IMG/VR virus record: IMGVR_UViG_3300020457_001285
Span: 1-23,870 of that record
From: a virus
Direction: 5' to 3' (one strand)
DNA length: 23,870 bases
Of the stretch, positions 13,866 to 22,409 are shown one piece after another. The number at the start of each line of letters is the position of its first letter. Positions within the stretch are counted from its first letter, which is position 1. The notes below the pieces were generated by a model, which saw nothing but the letters and a program-made list of their open reading frames with translations, searched no databases and had not been told where the DNA came from. Made by a program: the position numbers and the translations under genes.

Positions 13866-14056
13866 CCCTTCTTCACACTAATCTCCGTACTTATTATGAA
13901 ACCAATTTTGCTCTAATCCACCATCATAAGTGGAATATTGAGTATATTGACAATCTCATGCCTTGGGAAAAAGAACTCTATCTCAATTTATTGATGGAAT
14001 TCTTAAAAGAAGAAGAACGTAGAATGAAGGAGCAAGAAACTAAGACGAGTGGCTAA
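13859..14056 (+). CDS. -1 frameshift extension of gp26 (65 codons)
   Basis: Reading from CGG at 13859 gives 'RLALLHTNLRTYYETNFALI', then 'HHHKWNIEYIDNLMPWEKEL' and the coiled-coil-like 'YLNLLMEFLKEEERRMKEQ', with a stop at 14054-14056. The -1 frame has a stop at 13826-13828 and no ATG, GTG or TTG until 13958, although sequence before that codon looks coding. Access by frameshift from gp26 is therefore the simplest reading and gives a 300-residue fusion. Lambda-type tail chaperones make such a minor extended form in front of the tape-measure gene. The same place in T4 is held by gp51. The end overlaps the next GTG start by 8 bases. A separate protein starting at 13958 is the alternative. Confidence 0.7.
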   Translation, partial: RLALLHTNLRTYYETNFALIHHHKWNIEYIDNLMPWEKELYLNLLMEFLKEEERRMKEQETKTSG

Positions 14057-17000
14057 ACTAAGTGCATACAAGTTTATTAACCCACCTGGCAAGGACAGCG
14101 AAGCACCAATGTCGCAAAATGCTGGAAGGGCATCTTTATTAGCCACAAATCGTCTTGGAATTACTGTTACTGCCCTTGGTGCAACAGTAGGAGACTTACA
14201 AGCGATATACGCTGCAGGTTTGAAGAATGATAAACTGCAAGCAATCGCTGAACGTAAAAGAGCAAAGAGAGAAGCGGATAGAAAGAGAGAGGAAGAGATA
14301 GAGAATCAAAATCTTTTCCAGAAAGGTGATATTACTAATAAAATGGCCAAGAAAGGGCCAGATGATAAGACGAAGAAGGGTATTGATGGAATAATTAAGG
14401 CATTGGGACTGGATGGTCCTTTAATGGCAGTATTTGGATGGCTGGTCAAGCTAGGAACATGGATGTCCACTCTTGCCATTATGAAATGGGTGGCAGATCC
14501 GAGCAGTCAACCGCAATTAGAAGTTTTTATACACAAAATTACTGTAATCTGGAAGGCACTTAAAAAGGCATTTGGGTTTGTAATAGGAAAGGGCATACTG
14601 GATGGATTTGCCCAATTATCAGATCCAAATGGATCATTTGCTAGTAGAATAACTGGACTAGGTAAATTTGTCTTAGGGATAATAGGCTTAGGGGCACTTT
14701 TAAACCCATTTGGATTAATGGGATCAATATTGTCCATGTTGGACTTTGTTTGGGATAAAAAAGATCCTCTACAGAGACGTAATGATACTAAAGCAAATAA
14801 TAGAAAAAATCAAAAAACCAAACTAAAAAATAAAGTAAGGTCTAATAATAATCCTCTTTTAAAGAAGTATGGTAAGAATGGTGATAGATTATATCGACAA
14901 GCAATTAAGGATGGTGCAACCAGAGCAGAAGCACTAAACAAAGTACGGAGAGCAGCAAATAAAAACCCTGCTGCATTCAAACCACCCCCAAAAACGAGTG
15001 GATTATCTCCAAGAACTGCTCCTCCAGGAAGCGTCATGGGCAAGGGTCTACAACGATCCTTTGGTCGTGGTGCACTTAAGTTTTTAGGTAAAAATAATGT
15101 AAAATTACTTGGAAAAGCATTCCAGAACACGTTTGGTAGGATACCTGTTTTTGGTAGTATTCTAACTGCGATATTTTCTCTGTTACAGGGTGATCCTTGG
15201 GATAAAGTACTATTTAAAACTGCTGGTACTGCTATTGGTGGTGCATTAGGTTCATTTATACCTCTTCCTGGTCTTGGTACCTTATTGGGAATGAGTTTAG
15301 GTGAATATTTTGGTGAATTGTTGTGGATTGGATTTAAAGGTGGAGGCTGGGGTGAAGCTGGGCAGAAATTATTAAATGACCTAAAAGGTGTCTTTAATCA
15401 GCTTAAAAACGTCCTTGTATGGATCAGAGACGGGTGGACTAAATTTTATACGGGTATTCCTAAGTTCAAAATACCAGATTTTCCTGAAAAACCACCTGGG
15501 TGGTTAGCTAAGGTTTGGGGTTCTGGTAAGATTTGGGGAGCCATGAAGTTAATGATGAAGGGCATGTTGGGTCCTTTATCATTATTAATGGGTAAGGAAA
15601 TACCCAATATTGGCTGGATGCTCAATTTAACTGGAAACACGTTCCCGTTACTACACAAAGCTTTCTTTAAAGATTCTTGGCAAGCATCACAACCTACTAC
15701 TCAAGAAGGTACTCTAACAGGTGGTGATGCACTTGGTAGTCAAATTGAGGGTGAACAGAAAGGTCAAAAAGGTAGTTCTGTTGTTGGTGCTTCTCAAGGA
15801 TCGATAGAACTTGCCAAGATACAAGGAAGATTTGTAGTTGGTGAAATGATTCAAGGTCTCAGGTCTGGGGCTGAGGCAGTAATTAAGAAACTTAATATTG
15901 ATTTTAAAGAAACTCTTGGAAAAGGTAAATCAAAAACTACTGTTGGTAAGAATCAGTTTACAGTAGGAGGTAAAACACATACAAAACCTAAGAGAAGTGA
16001 TTTTGCTAACACTAGAGCTGGTGCTAAGGCATTTGAGAAAGCAAATAAGAAATATAAGGATAGATTAAAACTTGCAAAAGAAAATCCTGGTGTTTTATTT
16101 GGCGATGAGTTAATAGAAAAATATGGAATGAGTGAAGAGGCGAAAATTGATCTTATGGATCAAAACTCACCTTATAATATAGGATACACTCCTTCCTCTA
16201 CTGCTAACAGAAAGAAGAATAGGCATGGTAACGTTAATATAAGAGAAGATCATGCTTCAAAACCAGAATATCAGAATCAGTGGTGGGACTTCTTAGACTT
16301 ATTTGAAAATAAGAAGGTTACTCCTAAAGGTACATCTGGTATAGGACCATTGGCACCTGGTCATGGTGCTGATACTTATGGAAAGCATCTCGAAAAAGAA
16401 GCGAATAAGAAGAAGACTACTTGGTGGAATCCATTTAGTTGGGGTGCTAAAAAACCAATTAATACGAAGAGAAAGAAAGAATTTGGTGGAAGGATACCAT
16501 CAAGACTACAAAGTCCTGATAAACAATTCATCTTTGGTAAAATTTTTAAAGGTATTGGTAAGGCAGTTAGTGGTGTAGTTAATGGTGTTAGTAAGGCAGT
16601 ATCTGGTGTTGTAAACGGAGTTTCTAGTCTAGTAAGTGGTGTGATGGAATCACCGCTTGGTAGCATATTAATGACAGTTGCACCAATAGTATTCCCTGCT
16701 GCTGCACCGTTTATACATGCTGCAAGAGGTATATACTCGTTATCTCAAGGTGATATATTAGGTGCTATAAGTTCTGGTATTGGTGCTGCACATGGTTTCT
16801 CTACTCATTTTGGTAGTGGTGCATTAGCAGCAAGTATTGATAAATTCCAAGCTTCAGGATTTGGTAAAGTTGCTATGGGATTCCTTGATGGAGGAGTCTC
16901 AGGAGCATTATCTTCAGGATTAGGATTATTACAAGGTAAGTTACCATCTGGATTAACCAAGTTCTTGGGTAATATTGGTGATGTGATGAACAAGGTTCCA

Positions 17001-17468
17001 GGATTAGGTAATATTGTTTCAGCAATACCAGGTATAGGAAATATACCAGGATTGTCTTCATTATTTGGATTGGGTGATGGTGGTATGCCTGGAGGGACAT
17101 TTAGTCCTATGGGATTATTTGGTAGTATTGCCAATGAGATGGGATTTGGTGGCATATTTAAGGCAATCACAGGCATGGTGTCTGGAGGTGGGCCTATGGC
17201 AATGATGCAAGGTCTACAAGAACTTGCTCCAGAATTGGGTGTTGATCCAAGATTATTAGGTCAATTCCCATCACAAATAAAATCGATGGATAGTACTAGA
17301 AGTGGTTCAACTTCAGAAATGTCTCAGCAGTATGCTTTACAGACTAAGATGGAGTTTATTCCAGTACCTATGATTGCTAATAAGTTAGTACCAATAGCTA
17401 AGCCTGTCCCAATAAATAATGTTGTGAGAGTACCAGTTAGGCAACCCTGTCAGAGGTGTGGTAAATAA
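14049..17468 (+). CDS. Giant tape-measure-like tail protein 1 (1139 aa)
   Basis: The start is GTG at 14049 (MAKLSAYKF), with AAGGAG about 17 bases upstream. Residues 34-53 ('NRLGITVTALGATVGDLQAI') and 144-221 ('IMKWVADPSSQ...' to 'GALLNPF') are paralogous to the next protein. A charged coiled-coil segment (59-90) separates them. The rest is rich in Gly, hydrophobic and amphipathic segments. It includes 'FQNTFGRIPVFGSILTAIFSLLQGDPWDK' (about 357-385), two copies of KAVSGVVNGVS (838-859) and a 'PGLGNIVSAIPGIGNIPGL' stretch. It ends PCQRCGK with a C-x2-C pair. Large size, membrane-like helices and position after the frameshift gene suggest a tape measure or tail-interior protein. T4 gp29 is half this size, and I see no direct match to it. 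Confidence 0.65.
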   Translation: MAKLSAYKFINPPGKDSEAPMSQNAGRASLLATNRLGITVTALGATVGDLQAIYAAGLKNDKLQAIAERKRAKREADRKREEEIENQNLFQKGDITNKMAKKGPDDKTKKGIDGIIKALGLDGPLMAVFGWLVKLGTWMSTLAIMKWVADPSSQPQLEVFIHKITVIWKALKKAFGFVIGKGILDGFAQLSDPNGSFASRITGLGKFVLGIIGLGALLNPFGLMGSILSMLDFVWDKKDPLQRRNDTKANNRKNQKTKLKNKVRSNNNPLLKKYGKNGDRLYRQAIKDGATRAEALNKVRRAANKNPAAFKPPPKTSGLSPRTAPPGSVMGKGLQRSFGRGALKFLGKNNVKLLGKAFQNTFGRIPVFGSILTAIFSLLQGDPWDKVLFKTAGTAIGGALGSFIPLPGLGTLLGMSLGEYFGELLWIGFKGGGWGEAGQKLLNDLKGVFNQLKNVLVWIRDGWTKFYTGIPKFKIPDFPEKPPGWLAKVWGSGKIWGAMKLMMKGMLGPLSLLMGKEIPNIGWMLNLTGNTFPLLHKAFFKDSWQASQPTTQEGTLTGGDALGSQIEGEQKGQKGSSVVGASQGSIELAKIQGRFVVGEMIQGLRSGAEAVIKKLNIDFKETLGKGKSKTTVGKNQFTVGGKTHTKPKRSDFANTRAGAKAFEKANKKYKDRLKLAKENPGVLFGDELIEKYGMSEEAKIDLMDQNSPYNIGYTPSSTANRKKNRHGNVNIREDHASKPEYQNQWWDFLDLFENKKVTPKGTSGIGPLAPGHGADTYGKHLEKEANKKKTTWWNPFSWGAKKPINTKRKKEFGGRIPSRLQSPDKQFIFGKIFKGIGKAVSGVVNGVSKAVSGVVNGVSSLVSGVMESPLGSILMTVAPIVFPAAAPFIHAARGIYSLSQGDILGAISSGIGAAHGFSTHFGSGALAASIDKFQASGFGKVAMGFLDGGVSGALSSGLGLLQGKLPSGLTKFLGNIGDVMNKVPGLGNIVSAIPGIGNIPGLSSLFGLGDGGMPGGTFSPMGLFGSIANEMGFGGIFKAITGMVSGGGPMAMMQGLQELAPELGVDPRLLGQFPSQIKSMDSTRSGSTSEMSQQYALQTKMEFIPVPMIANKLVPIAKPVPINNVVRVPVRQPCQRCGK
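16560..16625 (+). repeat. Tandem repeat coding for KAVSGVVNGVS twice
   Basis: Two adjacent 33-base units encode the same 11 residues at 838-859 of the first giant protein, with synonymous differences between the copies. A partial third unit ('SSLVSGV') follows. The period of 11 fits a helical repeat. Confidence 0.7.
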
Positions 17469-20400
17469 ATGGCAATAAAGAAGAACAGAAAATTAAATCT
17501 CTATAAGATGGTATCTGTTACAGGTGTCGCAGCTGCTGGTGGAAATAATAGGCAAACTCAATTACAAGTAGCACAGGTAGGTGCACTCAATCGTTTAGGT
17601 ACTACTGTTAATAGTATTGCTGGAATCGTTTCTGATATTAAAAAGATTGAACTTAAACGTCTTGCGGATGCTCAGAAAAGGATAAAGTTCACTCCAAGAT
17701 ATACTAAACCACAGAAGGTAGAATCAGCAAAGTTTGCTAAGACTTTTATAGGTAGGACTGCTCCTAAATTCTGGGAAGGTTTATTGAAGATGCTTTCTGG
17801 TCTCTTTAAGTTGTTGGTACTGAGACCAATATTAAAATGGCTTTCTGATCCTAATAATCAAGAAGCAGTTGCAAATACACTTAGGACGCTTGATAAGATA
17901 TTTACGTGGGTAGCAAAATTCCTGACAAAGAATCTTACAGGAGCTGTAGATGGATTATATGATCTCTTAAGAGAAGATGCCTCGTGGGCTCAACGAATAG
18001 GTGGGTTTATGAAAACCTTCGTTGGGTTGGGAGCAATATTCTTAGGATTGAGATGGTTAAATCCACTTAGAGTTGGTAGGACTTTAAAGGATTTTAAATG
18101 GATCTTATCTACCTTTTATAATTCATTAACTAGATTTAAAACAGGTTTAGCAAAACGCAGAGGAATGCGTTGGATGGGTGGTAAGTGGGGTAAAGCACTC
18201 CAAGTTACTACAATGGTGGCAGGTACTGCCTATGTTGCTAAAAAAGGCATGGATTATGCTGCTGATGTAGGAGATGATCCTGATCCATTTGGCAGAACAG
18301 GTACTAGAGATGATGGATCTTCATATGAATATGGTGGAAATGTTTTAAAACTTCTTCCTCAGAGAGCAACAGGTGGATGGATTAATGGTCCTAATAGTGG
18401 ATATCCTGTTTCTTTAGGATCACAAAGTGGTGCTTCCCCTGACTTTGTTGGTCATGGATTGGAATATGTTGCAAGAAAAAATACTGGTGAAAACTTTGTA
18501 ATACCTGTTGATAATGCTGCTACTCGCAGAAATCCTGGATTGATGGAAGCAAACATGCGTGTTGCTTCTGCTAATGGATTTGACATTAGAATGCCAAGAT
18601 TGAATAATCAAAGTAAGCATTTTGGATTAGGAAGTTGGTTAAACAATAAAGGTTGGGGTGGTAATAAATCAAGTGGTAGTAAATCAGGTGGAGGATTTAG
18701 TTGGGGTAATTTATTTGGTGGTGGTAAGAAGAATAAAGGTAGTAGTGGTGGATTATTAGGTACTATTAGCAGTAATGTTAATGATATGATCAATACACCA
18801 AAGCAAACTGGTAATTGGTTTAGTAACTTTGGTCAAAAATTCACTGCTGGAAATAAAGGTTGGCAAGGTAGATTAGGAGATTGGTTTAAAGGTGGTGGTG
18901 CTGGACAGATAGGTGCAGCATTTGGTAATGAAGGAGCTGGTAATGCTATTGGTGGTCTCTTTAACATCTTTAGTGGTGGTGGTAGTGGTAAAGATGGTAA
19001 GGCTACTGCTTGGGATATAATAAAAGGTATTGGTGGTGTTGCTACCAACTTCATGAAACCAGGAAGCAAAGCTCAAGGGTGGCTTAGCACTGGTTTAGGT
19101 ATTGGTGATATCCTTAGAGGTGAAGGAACATTTGGTCAAAAACTAGGTCAAGTCTTTGGTAGTTACGGTAATAATATTGCCCAGTTAATTGGTGGTAAGG
19201 CTGGAAGCCTCATGCAAAATGCTATGGGGATCTACAACAACCTTACAGGTGGTGGTGGACTTCAAGGCATGGTGGATAATCTCCAAAGTGCTATGGAAGG
19301 AGGTGTCTCTGGATTAGTACATTCTGCTGGTGGTGCACCTATTAATCCTGAAACACTCGGTATTACTGCTAAAGGTGGTGGTATTGAAGCAGCGAAGAGA
19401 GTTGGTAAGCAAATGCTTAGCCAAGGGTTTACTATTGAGGATAACCCATTCTTCCATGCTAATAAGTGGAATAAGATGAAAGCTAATACTGAAGGATTCA
19501 ACCCTAGAGGTGATTCTCCTGTAAATGCTGGTGGATTACATGCTTTAGGTCTTGGATTAAATATTGCTGATTATAGACCAGGACAAAAAGGTCAAAGGTT
19601 ACATTCACTTGCTGATACTTTACACAGTCAGGTAGGAGCATATAAGATTACTGAAATCGTTCATGATAAATGGGGTGCTTGGGCGGTCAATCAAGAACGT
19701 AAGCAAGGACCAAATAATTATGGTTATCCTGGACATGTTCATATAGGTATTGCTGGTAAAGAAGAAAAGCAAGGAGGCGGTAAAAATTCTTCTATCCAAG
19801 CACCTGGCAATATGCAGATGATTGCTCAACAGATTCATAATGATACTCAGGGTGGAAGTTTGTTAGAGCAGTCTTTACATGCAAGATCTTGGATGAATAA
19901 AGCAAGTTTGATGGAACAGTTTGGTAATTCTAGTGGTAAGTTTGGTAATGCAAGTACTTGGATGGATTTAATTGATAGTACTAATATATTCAAGAAAGAC
20001 ATGTCTAGTGCAGATTCAGCACTATCATGGAAGGCAATATTAAATGCACAGAAGGACGGATATTTACAAACTGCTTTATCCAATCAAGGATATGATGATG
20101 CAGCAATTAACGTCTTGACGAATGCTACTACCTTTAAAAAGACTTCTAAGGGTGGTAAAGATAGAACTGCATATCAAGTTAGCTTTAAGGATATGTTTGC
20201 CAGCACTGATGGTAATAAGGAAGCTAATGCAAAAATTTCTTCAGAAGGTCTTGACGGTCAATCACCCAATATGACTGATAAGAAGAAGCAGGTTCATAAA
20301 GCACCTGGTTTATTGAGTGGGTTTAGTCAGGGTAGTACAATGTTCCCTTCTCAGATGCCACAGGGTAAACAGGGAAGTAATGTTAGTAATGCTAAGTCTG

Positions 20401-20756
20401 CCTATAGTCCAGTAAAATCTGGAAGAAATGATACTGCTAGTAACACAAGTGCTGGTAGTAATGTTAATTCTATGACCAACAAAGGATCAACAAGTGGTAG
20501 AGATAAAGATGATAAATCTACCATGAGGATGCAGCAGAAGATTCTTAGAGAGAAAGAATTCTTATCCTTCCGTTTGTCTGAGAAAATAAATAGCTCAGTG
20601 CAAGCTACTATGGCATCAATCGAAGCAAATAATGCTTCAGTACGTTCTGAAGTAGCAGCAGCACAATCTTTTGTTACTAAGGCTGTTGCAGAGTCCAAGC
20701 GTGCTGGTGTTGGTAATAACTTATCTTATGCAGCGAGTAGGGCAGGTACTGGTTAA
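17469..20756 (+). CDS. Giant tape-measure-like tail protein 2 with LAS/M15-type peptidase-like domain (1095 aa)
   Basis: It starts 1 base after the preceding stop. Residues 41-60 and 121-200 are paralogous to the first giant protein. A 'TGGWINGPNSGYPVSLG' stretch (about 301-317) and 'ENFVIPVDNAATRRNPGLM' (about 340-358) are of the kind found near the C-terminal part of phage tape measures. Gly-rich linkers follow (390-620). At 684-760 'GGLHALGLGLNIADY' (H691, N698) and 'GHVHIGI' (H756, H758) resemble the zinc motifs H-x6-D and H-x-H of LAS/M15 peptidases, with Asn at the usual Asp. Similar domains sit in tape measures and cut peptidoglycan on entry. The last 80 residues form a long helix. The stop overlaps gp27 (TAATG). 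Confidence 0.68.
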   Translation: MAIKKNRKLNLYKMVSVTGVAAAGGNNRQTQLQVAQVGALNRLGTTVNSIAGIVSDIKKIELKRLADAQKRIKFTPRYTKPQKVESAKFAKTFIGRTAPKFWEGLLKMLSGLFKLLVLRPILKWLSDPNNQEAVANTLRTLDKIFTWVAKFLTKNLTGAVDGLYDLLREDASWAQRIGGFMKTFVGLGAIFLGLRWLNPLRVGRTLKDFKWILSTFYNSLTRFKTGLAKRRGMRWMGGKWGKALQVTTMVAGTAYVAKKGMDYAADVGDDPDPFGRTGTRDDGSSYEYGGNVLKLLPQRATGGWINGPNSGYPVSLGSQSGASPDFVGHGLEYVARKNTGENFVIPVDNAATRRNPGLMEANMRVASANGFDIRMPRLNNQSKHFGLGSWLNNKGWGGNKSSGSKSGGGFSWGNLFGGGKKNKGSSGGLLGTISSNVNDMINTPKQTGNWFSNFGQKFTAGNKGWQGRLGDWFKGGGAGQIGAAFGNEGAGNAIGGLFNIFSGGGSGKDGKATAWDIIKGIGGVATNFMKPGSKAQGWLSTGLGIGDILRGEGTFGQKLGQVFGSYGNNIAQLIGGKAGSLMQNAMGIYNNLTGGGGLQGMVDNLQSAMEGGVSGLVHSAGGAPINPETLGITAKGGGIEAAKRVGKQMLSQGFTIEDNPFFHANKWNKMKANTEGFNPRGDSPVNAGGLHALGLGLNIADYRPGQKGQRLHSLADTLHSQVGAYKITEIVHDKWGAWAVNQERKQGPNNYGYPGHVHIGIAGKEEKQGGGKNSSIQAPGNMQMIAQQIHNDTQGGSLLEQSLHARSWMNKASLMEQFGNSSGKFGNASTWMDLIDSTNIFKKDMSSADSALSWKAILNAQKDGYLQTALSNQGYDDAAINVLTNATTFKKTSKGGKDRTAYQVSFKDMFASTDGNKEANAKISSEGLDGQSPNMTDKKKQVHKAPGLLSGFSQGSTMFPSQMPQGKQGSNVSNAKSAYSPVKSGRNDTASNTSAGSNVNSMTNKGSTSGRDKDDKSTMRMQQKILREKEFLSFRLSEKINSSVQATMASIEANNASVRSEVAAAQSFVTKAVAESKRAGVGNNLSYAASRAGTG

Positions 20757-22153
20757 TGGCAAAATTAAAGGAAGGATCGTTATTAGCATCTAGTCCAGGT
20801 GAAGCAACCTATCGATTATCCATGTATAGAAATGGTAAACGATTAGAAGGTCCAGAACGTGCTTTTAACTTAGTTCAGTTTTGTAGAGGATGGTTGATCT
20901 ATAATGAGATTAATAGACCAACTATTGAAGCAGAGTTTATATTTGAAGATGCTGCTGGTTTGATTGGTACTATGACTGGTACTGAACTCTTTAAGTTGGA
21001 TATTGAAACTTCTATTATTGATAGGACTTATTGGTTTAGATCATTTGGTATATTTGATAGAGTAAATGCAAGTCAAAGCAACCAACTGTTTAAAATTAAA
21101 TGCTTTAGTGTAGAGCATATTAAGAATGAATCTATTGATATTTTTGGTAGTTCTGATGTAATATTCAATAATAAGACAGAAACTTCTGATATTATTAAGA
21201 CTGTTCTTAGAGATAAGAGGTTTATAGCTACTAAGAAAAGAGTATTTGCTGAACAAACCCTTACAAAACATTCATTTATAGCAAGTCATTGGAGACCTGC
21301 TACTCTTATTAGGTGGATACTTGATCGTAGTATTAGAAAAGCACCTAAAGGTGGTACTCTTCAGAATGGATTCCAATTCTTTGAGAATGCATTAGGATTT
21401 CATGCTAAGTCATGGGATAAGATGATTGAAGATATTCAACAGCAGCATACTGTAAAGGTTACGGATGATGTTAGTGGTAAAGCAAAACTATATCGATACA
21501 CTCATACGTTAAAGAGTGTTGGTCAAGAAGAATTAGATCAATTCAGTACTATTGGTATTGGTTATCCAGAAGAGGGACAAGTTATAGATGGATTGAGACA
21601 TGGTACATATGCTGGTTATAGCGTTGGATTTGATCCAGTAAGTATCACATCAAGTAAACTTGGATTCAGTAAGGATACAAAAGATCCAGCAATTCAATAT
21701 AGTGTCAATCAAATGTGGAAGAAGATGTCTCATTTGAATGAGAAGAAATCTGTTAATCCTATTACACAGATGGATAGTGAAACTCAAATAGCATTACAGA
21801 CACCAAAAAGAATTAGATATTGTTCTCTACCTAATCAAAGTTTTGATTCAAAGAATAGTGTTAATAGTATGGCAACATATGAGCAACTTGCAGAGTTGCA
21901 AGCATATAAGCATATGAGGGAACAATCACTCAATCAATTACAGCTAACATTAAGAGTTCCTGGAAATTTGGACCTATATGTTGGTTATGGATTAGAATTA
22001 CAAGTACCTGCAAACGTAAAGGGTGCAGGGGATGGAGGCGAATTAGATAGGCGATATAGTGGCAGGTATATTATAACGGAAGTTATTCATTCCCTGACAG
22101 AAACACGTCTTGTAACTGAGTTGAAGTTACGAAAAGACTCTATTCTTAGATAA
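20756..22153 (+). CDS. gp27: gp27-like baseplate hub protein
   Basis: A 465-residue protein in the expected hub position behind the tape-measure-like genes. It begins 'MAKLKEGSLLASSPGEATYR'. Beta-rich regions with 'RPTIEAEFIFEDAAGLIG', 'TYWFRSFGIFDRVNASQSN' and 'FKIKCFSVEHIKNESIDI' fit the gp27/gpD hub fold, and 'HWRPATLIRWILDRSIRK' is the helical insert typical of that fold. The C-terminal 'RRYSGRYIITEVIHSLTETRLVTELKLRKDSI' is the last barrel as seen in hub proteins. T4 gp27 has 391 residues, forms a trimeric ring on the tail tip and carries gp5. Here gp5 lies 1.4 kb downstream. The match is by overall pattern, not by strict sequence identity. Confidence 0.75.
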   Translation: MAKLKEGSLLASSPGEATYRLSMYRNGKRLEGPERAFNLVQFCRGWLIYNEINRPTIEAEFIFEDAAGLIGTMTGTELFKLDIETSIIDRTYWFRSFGIFDRVNASQSNQLFKIKCFSVEHIKNESIDIFGSSDVIFNNKTETSDIIKTVLRDKRFIATKKRVFAEQTLTKHSFIASHWRPATLIRWILDRSIRKAPKGGTLQNGFQFFENALGFHAKSWDKMIEDIQQQHTVKVTDDVSGKAKLYRYTHTLKSVGQEELDQFSTIGIGYPEEGQVIDGLRHGTYAGYSVGFDPVSITSSKLGFSKDTKDPAIQYSVNQMWKKMSHLNEKKSVNPITQMDSETQIALQTPKRIRYCSLPNQSFDSKNSVNSMATYEQLAELQAYKHMREQSLNQLQLTLRVPGNLDLYVGYGLELQVPANVKGAGDGGELDRRYSGRYIITEVIHSLTETRLVTELKLRKDSILR

Positions 22154-22169
22154 ATAATAGTGTACTATT
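22151..22169 (+). promoter_or_regulatory. Late-box promoter and dyad before cp12
   Basis: GATAAATAA contains the late box TAAATA at 22151-22156, overlapping the gp27 stop. The dyad AATAGT-GT-ACTATT follows immediately (22156-22169), where transcription would begin. GAGGT at 22170-22174 is the ribosome-binding site, 7 bases before the ATG. Confidence 0.5.
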
Positions 22170-22181
22170 GAGGTAGTAATT

Positions 22182-22409
22182 ATGAAAACCATTGAAGAAC
22201 ACATCGCAGCAGACATAGCGATTATTGAGGATCCTCAAACAAATCCAGCTGCTCGTCGTCATTATAAAGAAGAGCTTCATGAACTTGAGGTTTATGAGCA
22301 ACATCATCATGATGAGATAGAAGCAGGAGATCATCACGATCCAAATGCTATTGAACTATTTTGTGAGATGCATCCTGATGAACCAGAATGTTTAATTTAT
22401 GACGATTGA
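22182..22409 (+). CDS. cp12: CP12, Calvin-cycle inhibitor
   Basis: A 75-residue acidic protein with the CP12 C-terminus: 'AIELFCEMHPDEPECLIYDD' (56-75) has the C-x8-C pair (C61, C70) and the ...YDD end that inserts into GAPDH. CP12 links GAPDH and phosphoribulokinase into an inactive complex when oxidised, stopping the Calvin cycle. In cyanophages it is thought to divert carbon to the pentose phosphate pathway for NADPH and nucleotides. The N-terminal cysteine pair of plant and many cyanobacterial CP12 proteins is absent, and the N-terminal half is helical and His/Glu-rich. It overlaps cpeT by 11 bases and has a late-type promoter and a good ribosome-binding site. Confidence 0.92.
   Translation: MKTIEEHIAADIAIIEDPQTNPAARRHYKEELHELEVYEQHHHDEIEAGDHHDPNAIELFCEMHPDEPECLIYDD

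Noticed and set aside
13859-13890. Pseudoknot stimulating the frameshift
   Set aside because: Only a weak GGTTAG/CTAATC stem with a G-U pair is visible, starting too close to the slippery site. It is not strong enough to list as a structure.
16376-17176. Long - strand ORFs opposite the first giant gene (for example 16376-16666 and 16805-17176)
   Set aside because: They mirror the Gly-rich + strand gene, giving Pro/Asn/Leu-rich products without ribosome-binding sites or domains.
18608-20698. - strand ORFs opposite the second giant gene (for example 18608-18793, 19262-19501, 20402-20698)
   Set aside because: They are biased-composition shadows of the + strand coding sequence with no start signals.
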